A stretch of 45,301 bases of DNA from Bdellovibrionales bacterium GWB1_55_8 (GCA_001769835.1 MEPR01000059.1:218-45518); one strand, 5' to 3'; positions 7,320 through 16,031 are shown, counted from the stretch's first letter. A program made the numbers and translations. Notes: generated by a model from the sequence alone, not told the origin.

Positions 7320-8783
7320 ATGGACAAGAGAGCGCTACCGCGACTGGAGCAAATCAAGAAAGTGCATGTAATCGGTGTCTGCGGAACTCTCATGGGAGCG
7401 TTCGCGGCGTATCTCCGACGGAGAGGGATCGAAACCGTCGGTAGCGATCAAAACGTCTATCCGCCCATGAGCGAGGTGTTGCGGGATGCGGGTGTGACCC
7501 TTTATTCGGGTTATCGAGCGGAGAATCTCGCCGCGTCCGGAAGCCCTCCGGATCTTGTGGTGATCGGAAACGTGATTTCAGCCTCGAACGTCGAGGCCCG
7601 CGCCGCGATTGACGGTGGCTATGCTTATTGCTCGTTGCCTGAAGCGATGGAGAAGCTCTTTCTTCCGAAAACCAGAAACATTGTCGTTTCCGGAACTCAT
7701 GGCAAGACGACGACCTCTACCATGATGGCGCATACTCTTGTGCGTAACGGACGTGATCCAAGTTATTTCATCGGGGGCGTATCGAAGGACTTGCCGCATA
7801 GTTTTCATGTGGCCGGAATTGAAGACGGCAGACCTTACGTTCTTGAAGGAGATGAATACGACACCGCATTTTGGGACAAGGTCCCAAAATTCAACCACTA
7901 TCTCCCTGATGATGTGGTTCTCACTTCAGTAGAGTACGACCACGCGGATATTTATCCCGATTTCGCAGCCGTCGTTCGCGCGTTTGAGGGATTGGTTGCG
8001 CGAATCCGGCCTGGCGGCCGATTGATCGCCTGCTTTGATTATTCCACCGTGAGGGAGCTCGCGGCAAAGGCCACGGTTCCCGTCATTTCGTATGGCAGCG
8101 AGGGCTGTTTGGGCGCGCGTTACACGCCAGGTCGCGTGAGGGTGGAAAACGAATGGACCCGCTTTGATGTCCTGGATGGCGGTAGGGTAGTGGACGAGTT
8201 GATCATCGCGGTTCCTGGAAATCACAACGTTCTGAATGCTCTTGCGGTGTGGATCGAGTGCCGCGAATTGGGTCTTGCTGCTCCGGAAATAGCATCCGCC
8301 TTGAGGTGTTTTCAGGGCGTCAAAAGGCGCCAGGAAGTTCGTGGAGAGGTTGGAGGAGTGCTCGTGATGGATGACTTCGCGCATCATCCGACGGCAGTAA
8401 GGGAGACTCTTCGAGCTCTGCGTTTGAGGTATCCGGAGCGCAGGTTGATGGCGGTATTCGAACCCAGGAGCGCCACGTCCAGACGAAAGGTTTTTCAGGC
8501 GGATTACGTGCAGGCCTTCACCCAGGGAGATGCCGTATTCGTATCTACTCCTTACGATCAGAGCCGGATTCCTGAGTCTGATCAATTCTCGAGCGCTCAG
8601 CTGGTACAGGACCTTCACTCCAATCAGGTGACGGCCTTCCTGATGGATACGGTGGATGCCGGTGTTCAGCAGGTGGCTGAGTTCAGCCGGGCCGGTGACC
8701 TTGTGGCGGTTTTGTCGAATGGGGGATTCGAGGGGTTTATTCCTAAGCTGCTGGAAACGTTGCGTTCCCGCGTAACTGGTTGA
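7320..8783 (+). CDS. mpl: UDP-MurNAc:L-Ala-gamma-D-Glu-meso-DAP ligase (murein tripeptide recycling)
   Basis: Mpl reattaches recycled murein tripeptide to UDP-N-acetylmuramic acid, saving de novo synthesis. The 487-residue sequence shows the Mur-ligase N-terminal Rossmann-like part (VHVIGVCGTLMGAFAAYLRR), the ATP-binding loop GTHGKTTT at 125-132, LEGDEYDTAFWD, which is diagnostic of Mpl rather than MurC, the VPGNHNVLNALA substrate-domain motif and MDDFAHHPTAVRETL with FEPRSATSRR in the C-terminal domain. It is preceded by the beta-lactamase-family hydrolase with a 32-base gap, so the two likely form a recycling operon. It implies meso-diaminopimelate peptidoglycan. Length and motifs are normal. 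Confidence 0.95.
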   Translation: MDKRALPRLEQIKKVHVIGVCGTLMGAFAAYLRRRGIETVGSDQNVYPPMSEVLRDAGVTLYSGYRAENLAASGSPPDLVVIGNVISASNVEARAAIDGGYAYCSLPEAMEKLFLPKTRNIVVSGTHGKTTTSTMMAHTLVRNGRDPSYFIGGVSKDLPHSFHVAGIEDGRPYVLEGDEYDTAFWDKVPKFNHYLPDDVVLTSVEYDHADIYPDFAAVVRAFEGLVARIRPGGRLIACFDYSTVRELAAKATVPVISYGSEGCLGARYTPGRVRVENEWTRFDVLDGGRVVDELIIAVPGNHNVLNALAVWIECRELGLAAPEIASALRCFQGVKRRQEVRGEVGGVLVMDDFAHHPTAVRETLRALRLRYPERRLMAVFEPRSATSRRKVFQADYVQAFTQGDAVFVSTPYDQSRIPESDQFSSAQLVQDLHSNQVTAFLMDTVDAGVQQVAEFSRAGDLVAVLSNGGFEGFIPKLLETLRSRVTG

Positions 8784-8878
8784 ATCCTATTTGAGATCAA
8801 TGTCTTGAGTTCACAGTAGGTGGACTTTCTCTTCTACAGTTTTCCGGGCCTTTAGCCGAAAAGTCATGTGGGGGACGA

Positions 8879-10966
8879 ATGGCTAAAGAAGTTCTCAAAA
8901 AATTTGGAAGGTATTTCCTCCTTGATCAGATCGCTCAAGGTGGCATGGCTGAAATTTATCGTGCACGTCTAGCTGCGGCCGACGGAGCCGGGCGCCTGAT
9001 CGTGATCAAGCGGATTCAGGCCGGATATGGCGCCAACTCGGAATTTCTGCAGATGTTCAGATCCGAGATCAAGGTCACCATGGGGTTCAATCATCCGAAC
9101 ATCGTGCAGCTCTATGATTACGGCGAAGAGCAGTCTCAGCCTTATATCGCGATGGAATTGGTCGATGGGAAAAACCTCAGGCAATTCATTGGGCGCGCCA
9201 ACGAATCAAAGCAGAAATTTCCGGTGGAACTTGCTGCTCATATCATCGAGCAGGCTGCGTCCGGCCTTCACTACGCTCATACTTTCAAAGACAAGATTTC
9301 CGGAAAGCACTTGAATATCATTCACCGGGATATCAGTCCGCAGAACGTTCTTATTTCCTATGATGGCAACGTCAAGGTCATCGATTTCGGTATCGCCAAG
9401 GCGAGCACCAATAGTGAAGCCACTCGCGCCGGGGTGATTAAGGGCAAGCCAAGCTATCTGTCCCCTGAGCAGATCTCGGGGGAGAACCTCGATGCGCGTA
9501 GCGACGTATTCGCGTTGGGGATCGTCCTTTGGGAGCTTCTGGCTGGAAAGAAATTGTTCCCGGGAGAAAACGACCTCGCGATCTTGAAGCTGATCGAGAG
9601 TTGCCAGACGCATGTGAAGCCTCCTTCGACCGTGAACTCCAACGTGCCCAAGGAGCTTGATTACATCGTGCTCAAGGCACTCGCAAAGCAGCCTGAAAAA
9701 CGTTACCAGACCGCCGAAGAGTTTCAGCGCGCCCTGCACCGGTTTCTCTATGCCTTCTCCGCCGAGTTCAATCCCGGGGATCTCTCCTATTACGCCAAGG
9801 ACTTGTTCAAAGATGAGATCGTCGAGGACCGGAAGCTGATTCAGAAGCTGAACGACAAAGTCGAGCAGCTTCTTTCTCTTGAATTAGCTCCGGCCAAAGG
9901 AGCCGCTCAGTCTGATTCGGAAGCGACAATGACTATGCGGGTTCGGGGTGCCAATGCCACTGGCTCCCGCGAGGTCTTCGATATGAAGGCCGTTGAAAAG
10001 GTGCAGGTCGTTCAGACCGGACCCCTGCCCGCGGCCCCTGCGAGGCCCAGGATGGCCACGAACTCCACGGGTTCGATTTCCATTCCAAGGCAATCTACCG
10101 CGCATATCCAGGCTCCGAAAAAAGGTGGGAGGCTTTCATTCGTGGGAGCCGCTGCCGCCGTGATAGCAGCCGTCTTTGTGGCAAGCGAACTCGGTGTGCA
10201 GATTCCTTACCTTTCCGAAGTAATGGATGAGAAAGCGGACAAAGAAGCCTCTCTCGTGCTTGAGGGCGATCACAAGAACGCGGAAATCATGATCGACGGC
10301 AAAAGGGTGGCGCAAGGACTTCCTGCAACGATCAAGAAGTTGCCAGCAGGACGGGCTCTTCGCCTGATCGTCAAGAGCCCGACAGACCAATTTGAGCGCG
10401 AACTGATGTTGCGGGGAGGGGAAAATCGCGTTCTTTCCGTGAAGCTCCAGGGCTTGGCTGTGGCTGAGGCGCCGCGCAAACAGGCCCGGACTCCGGCAGC
10501 CGGTAAAGGCGTCCTGCTTCACTTGCAGATTACGCCTGGCGGATTGCCTGCGCGTGTTGAAATCAATGGAGAGGCGCTGAGTCTGAGGGATCCGTCAATT
10601 GACGTGCCATTGGATTCGCCGCTGGAACTGGTCATCGACCGTCCGGGTTTTCGGCCGTTCCGCCGTGAGTTCGTTGTCTCCTCGCAGCAGGTGGGAGCCC
10701 AAAAGGAGTGGATGATGGAGGTTCAGTTGGAGCCTCTCAGTTTTGGCTTCCTTTCCATTCGCACGTCGCCCAGTGCTGAAGCGCACATTACGATCGACGG
10801 CCATAAATGGGTGAAGAAGACCCCGTTTCAGGACGAGAAAATGCCTGTAGGGACCTATAATATCCGGTTGGTGAATGATCTTCTGGGGATGGAAAAAGTC
10901 GTGACGGTCAATATCCAGCAGTCGAAGGTCATTAATCTCGAGGAAAAGCTCGAGATCAGGAATTGA
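8879..10966 (+). CDS. Membrane Ser/Thr protein kinase with PEGA-type C-terminal repeats
   Basis: Residues 10-290 form a Hanks-type kinase: glycine loop IAQGGMAEIYRA, Lys44 in VIKRI, catalytic HRDISPQN (149-156, Asp151), DFG at 169-171, and the P+1 region GKPSYLSPEQ. All key residues are present, so it should be active. A linker of about 100 residues leads to one membrane helix at about 421-441. The outer part contains three PEGA-like beta repeats, starting near NAEIMIDGKRV, ARVEINGEAL and AHITIDGHKW, which may bind envelope components. The gene starts after GGGGGACGA. It converges on a two-component regulator gene through a duplicated hairpin. Likely role: transmit an envelope signal by phosphorylation; targets are unknown. 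Confidence 0.92.
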   Translation: MAKEVLKKFGRYFLLDQIAQGGMAEIYRARLAAADGAGRLIVIKRIQAGYGANSEFLQMFRSEIKVTMGFNHPNIVQLYDYGEEQSQPYIAMELVDGKNLRQFIGRANESKQKFPVELAAHIIEQAASGLHYAHTFKDKISGKHLNIIHRDISPQNVLISYDGNVKVIDFGIAKASTNSEATRAGVIKGKPSYLSPEQISGENLDARSDVFALGIVLWELLAGKKLFPGENDLAILKLIESCQTHVKPPSTVNSNVPKELDYIVLKALAKQPEKRYQTAEEFQRALHRFLYAFSAEFNPGDLSYYAKDLFKDEIVEDRKLIQKLNDKVEQLLSLELAPAKGAAQSDSEATMTMRVRGANATGSREVFDMKAVEKVQVVQTGPLPAAPARPRMATNSTGSISIPRQSTAHIQAPKKGGRLSFVGAAAAVIAAVFVASELGVQIPYLSEVMDEKADKEASLVLEGDHKNAEIMIDGKRVAQGLPATIKKLPAGRALRLIVKSPTDQFERELMLRGGENRVLSVKLQGLAVAEAPRKQARTPAAGKGVLLHLQITPGGLPARVEINGEALSLRDPSIDVPLDSPLELVIDRPGFRPFRREFVVSSQQVGAQKEWMMEVQLEPLSFGFLSIRTSPSAEAHITIDGHKWVKKTPFQDEKMPVGTYNIRLVNDLLGMEKVVTVNIQQSKVINLEEKLEIRN

Positions 10967-11008
10967 CGCTACTTCTCGTAGCGTTCAGTCACGCTACTTC
11001 TCGTAGCG
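10967..11008. terminator. Duplicated 17-base hairpin between convergent genes, possible bidirectional terminator
   Basis: The 17-base sequence CGCTACTTCTCGTAGCG occurs at 10967-10983 and again at 10992-11008. Each copy is a hairpin with a 6-bp stem (CGCTAC/GTAGCG) and 5-base loop. The first copy starts right after the kinase stop; the second covers the last codons and the stop of the response regulator. A T-tract is absent on both sides, so intrinsic termination is not certain. The second copy also encodes the regulator's RYEK ending, so the first looks like a duplication of that coding end. Confidence 0.45.
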
Positions 11009-11671
11009 ATACCCCACGCCGTAAATTGAGATCACGTGTTTGGTGAGGGAGGGGATCTTGCGACGGAGCGCCCGGATGTGAACGTCGATCGTGCGGTCAT
11101 TGGTTTTCGAGGATTCGTCACGCCAGACGTCTTTCAGGATTTCCTCGCGCGATACCACGGCTCCGGCCTTCGCTGCGAGGCATCGCAGTATGTCGAACTC
11201 AGTCAGGGTCAGCTGCGCCTTTTTGCCGCTGAACGTCACCTCTCGATTGCCCGGATCAATGCGAAGGTCGCCCACCTGGATGGGCTGGACGCTTGATTCG
11301 AGGTTTTTCCTCAGTCGAGCCTGGATGCGGGCGACGAGTTCCTTGTAATCAAAGGGCTTCGGAATGTAATCGTCCGCTCCAGCGTTCAGGCCCTGGGTGA
11401 TATCCGGAACACTGTTTTTGGCGGACAGGAAAATAATCGGAATTCGTTTGGTCTTCTCGTCTTTTTTCAGCAGGCTGCAGGCGTCATAGCCGCTCAGTAT
11501 CGGCAGCATGATATCGAGCAGGATCAAGTCCGGGGATTTGTTGCGAGCGTAATCGATGCCAATGACCCCGTTCTCCGCGGTAAGTATTTCGAATTCCTTT
11601 CCGAGCATCGCTTCCAGGAATTTCCGCGTGTCGACGTTGTCTTCTATGATCAGGATTCGATATTTTTCCAT
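10994..11671 (-). CDS. OmpR/PhoB-type response regulator
   Basis: The 225-residue protein has a receiver domain with the acidic pair IIEDN (9-12), phosphoacceptor Asp53 in LILLDIMLP, the Thr/Ser switch position in FLSAK and the conserved Lys105 in YIPKPFD. A winged-helix DNA-binding domain follows (about 130-225), with TLTEFDILRCLA and the recognition segment RTIDVHIRALRRKI, ending GVGYRYEK. It should bind DNA when phosphorylated. Its start overlaps the end of the upstream coiled-coil gene by 22 bases, so the two are translationally coupled. No histidine kinase is next to it, so it is an orphan in this window. Confidence 0.95.
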   Translation of the reverse strand: MEKYRILIIEDNVDTRKFLEAMLGKEFEILTAENGVIGIDYARNKSPDLILLDIMLPILSGYDACSLLKKDEKTKRIPIIFLSAKNSVPDITQGLNAGADDYIPKPFDYKELVARIQARLRKNLESSVQPIQVGDLRIDPGNREVTFSGKKAQLTLTEFDILRCLAAKAGAVVSREEILKDVWRDESSKTNDRTIDVHIRALRRKIPSLTKHVISIYGVGYRYEK

Positions 11672-12030
11672 ATCTCGGGTGCCACGTTTGCCTTTTTGAA
11701 GTATTCGACCGCCGCGCGCCGGAGTATTTCCAACGCTTGTTCCGCCTCGTCCATCTGGCGAGGTTTATCAGCATCCATCATCAGGCCGTACAGCGCCTTT
11801 CTGAGTGCCGTCTCGCGGGAGCGGAGTGTCTCGTTTTCCTTTTCGAGTAGGCTGACTGCTTTGGGATCGGCATTTGTCAATCGGCCCGTAGCTGTTCGGA
11901 TTTCCAGCTTGAGGGCCGAGAGTCGCGTTTGCAGGTCTGCGATTCGCGCGGACGCCTCTGACTCAGGTGTTGAGACCGCTTTGTGCTGTGTTTTTGGGTC
12001 CGGGGTGGTCTTGACGACAGGTGATGTCAT
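11650..12030 (-). CDS. Small coiled-coil protein
   Basis: This 126-residue protein is of unknown function. It has a polar N-terminus (MTSPVVKTTPDPKTQ), a long predicted coiled coil from about 28 to 85 (heptads in IADLQTRLSALKLEIRTATG and LLEKENETLRSRETALRKAL) and a short C-terminal helical part. It starts 2 bases after the stop of the STAS-like gene and overlaps the response-regulator gene by 22 bases, so all three are one operon. It could be an adaptor linking the STAS-like protein to the regulator, but this is inferred from position only. Confidence 0.75.
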   Translation of the reverse strand: MTSPVVKTTPDPKTQHKAVSTPESEASARIADLQTRLSALKLEIRTATGRLTNADPKAVSLLEKENETLRSRETALRKALYGLMMDADKPRQMDEAEQALEILRRAAVEYFKKANVAPEIWKNIES

Positions 12031-12032
12031 GT

Positions 12033-12653
12033 TTACGTTTGGGCCGGAATGGCCCCCTCCTGTTCCAATACGGTGATCAGAAGGTTGCGGACCGTTGTGT
12101 TTTTCTGTTTGATGGACATGAGAGTCTCGACGGGCGGAATTCGCCTGGCGAGTTGCCGCTGAATGGCTTCCTCCAGTTGAGTGATTTCCTTCTTCAGGCG
12201 AGAATGGTCTTTTTTCAGGTTCTTGAGTTTCGCGATTTCCGCGGCATTGGTATCCAATTTCTTCCTGATTTCCGCCTTTAATTGCTCGGCTTCCGCAAGT
12301 TCGTGAGTGAGCTGGTTTTCAGTCGCAAGCAGACGATTGATCTCTACCTGCAGGTACTCCAGTGCTCCTTGGCGGCTGGCATAGCCGTGGACGCCGTCTG
12401 CTCCCGATGCCACCAGAAGTTGCGCGCCCAGTTCCTGCGCCCATTTGGGAAGTTGGGATATCTCGGATGTCATTGCCGTGTCCTGCTGGAAACAGGTTTC
12501 TGGCACGGCAAGAAAATCAAGTACGATGGTTTTCTTGTTCGACTGGAAGAGTTTCTTGAGCCCCGCTTTCAGTACCGGAAGCTGCTTCATGTCGACGGCT
12601 TCAGACACCACGAGAAAGGTGATATCTCCGTCGATTTCAAGCTTCAGTTTCAC
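12033..12653 (-). CDS. STAS-like domain protein with coiled-coil extension
   Basis: The 206-residue protein begins with a STAS-like fold: VKLKLEIDGDITFLVVS, then KAGLKKLFQSNKKTIVLDFLA, then ELGAQLLVASG. STAS proteins such as SpoIIAA are anti-anti-sigma factors. The site where they carry the phosphorylated serine (normally D-S-S-G) reads ETCFQQDTAM here, so phospho-switching in the usual way looks unlikely, although the threonine could substitute. From about residue 105 a long coiled coil follows. The start is a GTG at 12653 after AAGGG. A TTG at 12725 would extend the frame, but it is the -35 box of the promoter listed next. It is the first gene of a three-gene operon. Confidence 0.7.
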   Translation of the reverse strand: MKLKLEIDGDITFLVVSEAVDMKQLPVLKAGLKKLFQSNKKTIVLDFLAVPETCFQQDTAMTSEISQLPKWAQELGAQLLVASGADGVHGYASRQGALEYLQVEINRLLATENQLTHELAEAEQLKAEIRKKLDTNAAEIAKLKNLKKDHSRLKKEITQLEEAIQRQLARRIPPVETLMSIKQKNTTVRNLLITVLEQEGAIPAQT

Positions 12654-12690
12654 AAGCGACCCTTTCGTACTCTGAAAAATAGGAAGTAGT

Positions 12691-12725
12691 ATTAAATTAA
12701 ACACGGTTTTGTGCGTTGATGTCAA
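12691..12725 (-). promoter_or_regulatory. Sigma-70-type promoter of the STAS-like operon
   Basis: On the minus strand a perfect -35 box TTGACA (12720-12725) is followed after 18 bases by TTTAAT (12696-12701), which matches 5 of 6 consensus bases. A second overlapping TTTAAT lies at 12691-12696. The expected transcript start is near 12689, leaving a leader of about 35 bases before the GTG at 12653. This supports that start over the upstream TTG. Confidence 0.65.
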
Positions 12726-12833
12726 CTTGCTCTGACAAGATGCTTCTGGGTTGTGTTTCCGGAAAACATCTTTAAGCTGAATAAGATATGGGCGCGACGT
12801 ATTCCCTCACCGGGTCTCAAACGGGATCTTGCG

Positions 12834-14099
12834 ATGACTGACAAGCCATCGGGTAGCGGCGGAGGCCGTCCTCCGTTTTCGCCTCATCCTGGCTTGCCCG
12901 GGTATACCGGCAAGCAGCCTTCCAGCCGTGTTACCCTGTCTCGGGGCGGGGCCAAGGTCGGCGTGAGCTTTAAAGCCAAGGAGCAACAGCAGGAAGAGGA
13001 AAAAAAGCGCCAACTGGAGAAAGAGGCCCAGACCGCGATCCCATTGGAAGACCGGGTGTTCGCCGCGCTGGGGACCAAGGATATCCCTGAGTCGGCGGTT
13101 TTTGCCGGGTTCATCGAGAAGATCGCGCCCAGGGTTGCGCTGGCAGACACGAGCTGGACGATTCTTGAGGCCTTCTCCAACATCGATGCCACCGCTGAGA
13201 AGGTAAGCCAGGCGCTCCGGGCGAATGCTTATTATGAATATCTTTTCACCAAGACGATCGAGAGCATTTCAAAGCGCGAGGAAATGCCGAGCCTTGAGGG
13301 TGCGGTCGTGCTTCTGGGGATGCAGAATTTCCGGAATCTGATTTTGGCACTCCAGATGTCGCGGACAGTCCATGGCACCCACATCGAGTTCGACAAGGAA
13401 GGCAAGATCAAGGTTTCTCCCAAAGAGCTCCTGAAGTATTCGATCAAAACGGAAGAGCAGCTGCTCGCCAGCCGAAGCGAATACTCCGACATGGGGTTTG
13501 CCGCGGGGTTGCTGTTCGATTTCCTGGCGCAGATCATCGGAGCGATTGCCGAGGATAAAAAGCGGGCAATGGCTTTCCTGGATTCGAGTTATTCTCATGG
13601 GCTCAGAACAGCTCAGATCGCCGGAGAACTTGCGAAGCTGATTCCGGACTTTGCGTTCCAAAAATACCTGTTTTCGGTATGCCTCATTCACGATCTTGGA
13701 AAGGTCTGCATGGGTATCCTCGATCAGGAGTACTTCGCGTTCAGCGAAATGGCGAAAAAGAACGAGTGGCCCCGGGCTGTGAGGCTTTTCGTCGAACAGG
13801 AGCGCTTCGGAACCGATCACGCCGTGATTGGCAGTCACCTATGCCACCAGTTCAGAATACTGCGACCGATTGATAAGGTGGTCCGTTATCATCATGCTCC
13901 GTTTCTTCTGAAGAGCCGGAACAGGAATCTTCAGCAGCTGAGTTCCTTGCTTTGTCTGGCGACGAACATCGCGAGCAATTTCAAGAAAGTCGACAAGGCC
14001 GATGATCCTGTATTCGCCCTCTGGAAAGGTCCCGAAATTCAGGATTTCCGGTTGGATTCACGGGCGATCATGGCGGCTGTGTCCAAGGTCACTATCTGA
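12834..14099 (+). CDS. HDOD-domain signalling protein
   Basis: The 421-residue protein has a disordered Gly/Pro-rich N-terminus (SGSGGGRPPFSPHPGLPGY), a charged helix (KAKEQQQEEEKKRQLEKEAQ) and an HDOD domain from about 95 on, with the typical LEGAVVLLGMQNFRNLILAL segment. Most HDOD domains lack metal ligands, but this one keeps HGLRTAQIAGELA...LIHDLGK and YHHAP, so a metal site may be present. HDOD proteins regulate motility, biofilm and cyclic-di-GMP networks. The ATG at 12834 follows GGGA at suitable distance; an upstream frame opening at 12753 lacks such a site. It starts divergently from the STAS-like operon and converges on an HD-GYP gene with 4 bases between stops. Confidence 0.85.
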   Translation: MTDKPSGSGGGRPPFSPHPGLPGYTGKQPSSRVTLSRGGAKVGVSFKAKEQQQEEEKKRQLEKEAQTAIPLEDRVFAALGTKDIPESAVFAGFIEKIAPRVALADTSWTILEAFSNIDATAEKVSQALRANAYYEYLFTKTIESISKREEMPSLEGAVVLLGMQNFRNLILALQMSRTVHGTHIEFDKEGKIKVSPKELLKYSIKTEEQLLASRSEYSDMGFAAGLLFDFLAQIIGAIAEDKKRAMAFLDSSYSHGLRTAQIAGELAKLIPDFAFQKYLFSVCLIHDLGKVCMGILDQEYFAFSEMAKKNEWPRAVRLFVEQERFGTDHAVIGSHLCHQFRILRPIDKVVRYHHAPFLLKSRNRNLQQLSSLLCLATNIASNFKKVDKADDPVFALWKGPEIQDFRLDSRAIMAAVSKVTI

Positions 14100-14103
14100 G
14101 CTG

Positions 14104-14751
14104 CTAGGCGACACGCTGCAGGTCGCCGAAGACGGCTTCTTCAACGTGCTCGTTTTCCATCTGTTTCCAGGTGGGGTGAGCACGAATGAATAGTTTGACC
14201 AGCTGAAAGTCAAATTGGGTTCCAGCGAACTGCACCAGCTCTTTGTAGGCTCTCTCAAAAGGGAGGCCCGCGCGATAAGGGCGAGTGGTGGTCATTGCAT
14301 CAAAGGTATCCGAGATCAGGATAATTCGCGAAGCCAGTGGAATATCTTCTCCGATCAGTCCGTCGGGATAGCCGCCCCCATCGATTCGCTCATGATGATG
14401 GCGAATCCCGGGCAGGGCGGAAGCAAAGATCGGGATGTGGGCGAGGGGTCCGAGGATGTCCTCGCTTTTGATGGGATGCGCGCGAATGATCGCTTCTTCA
14501 TAAGCGTCCAGCCGTGCCGGTTTCAGCAGAACGGAATCCGGGATTCCGATTTTTCCTAGATCGTGGAAGAGGCTTGCGAACTCCACACAGCGCTGATCGA
14601 AGGCATTGAGGCCTGCGGCTTCTCCGAGGAGTTGCGAATGATGGGCAACGCGCAGGGAGTGCCCGTACGTGTACGCGTCTCGCTGCTTCAATGCTTTTAA
14701 AAGGCTGTGCGCAACGGCTTGCGCCCATTCCGGGATTTGCTCCCAATTCAT
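14104..14751 (-). CDS. HD-GYP domain cyclic-di-GMP phosphodiesterase
   Basis: This 215-residue protein is a single HD-GYP domain without receiver or membrane segments. It shows GHSLRVAHHSQLLG, the metal-binding LFHDLGKIGIPD (62-72), HHERIDGGGYPDGL (119-132), and SRIILISDTFDAMTTTRPYR, all standard for active enzymes that break down cyclic di-GMP. The ATG at 14751 follows AAGGGGG; an ATG at 14778 would add nine residues and cannot be excluded. It is convergent with the HDOD gene, an arrangement that suggests a local second-messenger signalling module, although no diguanylate cyclase is in the window. Confidence 0.93.
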   Translation of the reverse strand: MNWEQIPEWAQAVAHSLLKALKQRDAYTYGHSLRVAHHSQLLGEAAGLNAFDQRCVEFASLFHDLGKIGIPDSVLLKPARLDAYEEAIIRAHPIKSEDILGPLAHIPIFASALPGIRHHHERIDGGGYPDGLIGEDIPLASRIILISDTFDAMTTTRPYRAGLPFERAYKELVQFAGTQFDFQLVKLFIRAHPTWKQMENEHVEEAVFGDLQRVA

Positions 14752-14821
14752 TTGCAACGAGCCCCCTTCCCAACACATTTCGGCAAAACCGGTCAGAAAC
14801 TAAACCCCTGGTTTGAGAATG

Positions 14822-14850
14822 TTGACCTTATTAGTCTACTACGAGATTAT
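14822..14850 (+). promoter_or_regulatory. Predicted promoter of the barrel protein and phosphatase pair
   Basis: TTGACC (14822-14827) is followed after exactly 17 bases by GATTAT (14845-14850), giving 5 of 6 and 4 of 6 consensus matches. The transcript would start near 14857, about 54 bases before the gene start at 14911, where AGGA is found 5 bases before the ATG. Confidence 0.5.
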
Positions 14851-14910
14851 GGAAGGCAGAAGCTAGATTTTTCTCTTTAATTTCAGCGATGTTTCAACCG
14901 ATAGGACTTT

Positions 14911-16008
14911 ATGATGGCTCGGTTTTCATTTTTAACACTTCTAACGCTCTCCTTGGTACTTCAGTCGTGTTCCGCATGGGCAAGGCAGGATATTGTCCCT
15001 GGCTCGCGGTATACCTCGGCCCGAGCAGCTGCGATGGGCGATGCTGCTCTTTCTCTGGGGGATGATGGCGCTTCGGGTCTTTTTGTGAATCCGGCGTTGT
15101 TGGCGCGGGTGGGAGGGCCACAGGTCGAAGGCCTGAACTTGTCCTTCTACGCCAATGCGGCCTCCGCAGGCATGATGAGCTACGACTTTTACAAGATGGC
15201 CTCGCTCAGCAGTTACCTTCCGGCTCTTCAGTCGCACCCGGGAGAATACGCAGGCGCTGGTTTCAGTCTCGCGCCTACGGCATACATGAAAGGGTTCGCT
15301 TTCGGCGTGCTCATGAACACCCAGCTGGGGGCCGTGGTGCAGGATGATGGATCGGTCCGTTATCGGAGCCTTTATCAATTCATTCCGAGCGTAGGCACCG
15401 GAATTCGCCTGGCCGGAGGGATCGTCCGGATCGGCTACAGCCTTCAATGGGTAAACCAGGCTTCGGGCGATATCACAGTCCCGCAGTCCGCTGACCCCCT
15501 GGGTTACAATCAGGGCTTGGGCCAGGGAGCGGCTTTGTCGCATAACGTGGGTTTCTCGCTCACGCTCCCGATCAGGCTCCTGCCTTCATTCAACCTTGTC
15601 GCGCGAAACATCCTGGACGCGACATTCCGTGAGTTCACGCTTCTGCCGCTTGCGCGCAATACGAGCGGTGTTCCGCCTTCTGAGCGAACCACGTACGACG
15701 CTTCATTCAGTATTCAGCCGAAAGTGCGCGGAGGTCATCACATGAATCTGATGGTGGTCTACCGGGATCTGAGCAATGTTTCGCAGGTATCGTATCTGGG
15801 GCGGCTTGCAGCAGGTGCAGAGATCAACGTCCGTGACCGCTTTTACCTGCGCGGCGGCTGGGGCAGCGGTTATCCGTCAGCGGGCCTGGGGCTAAAGCAG
15901 AATCGGAGCGAGTTTTCCTTGAGCTGGTTCAGTGAAGAGCTGGGCGCCGGATATCATTCGCTCCGTGATGTTCGATATCTTCTTCAGTATCAAGTCCGGG
16001 CATTCTGA
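14911..16008 (+). CDS. Predicted outer-membrane beta-barrel protein (PorV/FadL-like start)
   Basis: The 365-residue protein has a signal peptide (about 1-25, ending SAWA). Next comes RAAAMGDAALSLGDDGASGLFVNPALLA, an opening shared by PorV/PorQ-like and FadL-like barrel proteins, in which a short helix plugs the barrel. The remainder alternates polar and hydrophobic residues with many aromatic strand ends and finishes in LLQYQVRAF, a C-terminal aromatic typical of outer-membrane strands. The function is not known; lipid transport or secretion support are the usual roles of relatives. The PP2C gene follows after 23 bases on the same strand and is probably co-transcribed. Confidence 0.75.
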   Translation: MMARFSFLTLLTLSLVLQSCSAWARQDIVPGSRYTSARAAAMGDAALSLGDDGASGLFVNPALLARVGGPQVEGLNLSFYANAASAGMMSYDFYKMASLSSYLPALQSHPGEYAGAGFSLAPTAYMKGFAFGVLMNTQLGAVVQDDGSVRYRSLYQFIPSVGTGIRLAGGIVRIGYSLQWVNQASGDITVPQSADPLGYNQGLGQGAALSHNVGFSLTLPIRLLPSFNLVARNILDATFREFTLLPLARNTSGVPPSERTTYDASFSIQPKVRGGHHMNLMVVYRDLSNVSQVSYLGRLAAGAEINVRDRFYLRGGWGSGYPSAGLGLKQNRSEFSLSWFSEELGAGYHSLRDVRYLLQYQVRAF

Positions 16009-16031
16009 TTCAATAACTGGGAGCAGCATCC

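Noticed and set aside
12654-12725. Upstream extension of the STAS-like gene from a TTG at 12725
   Set aside because: The TTG is part of a perfect TTGACA -35 box and the frame would run through the -10 box, so the extension lies in the promoter.
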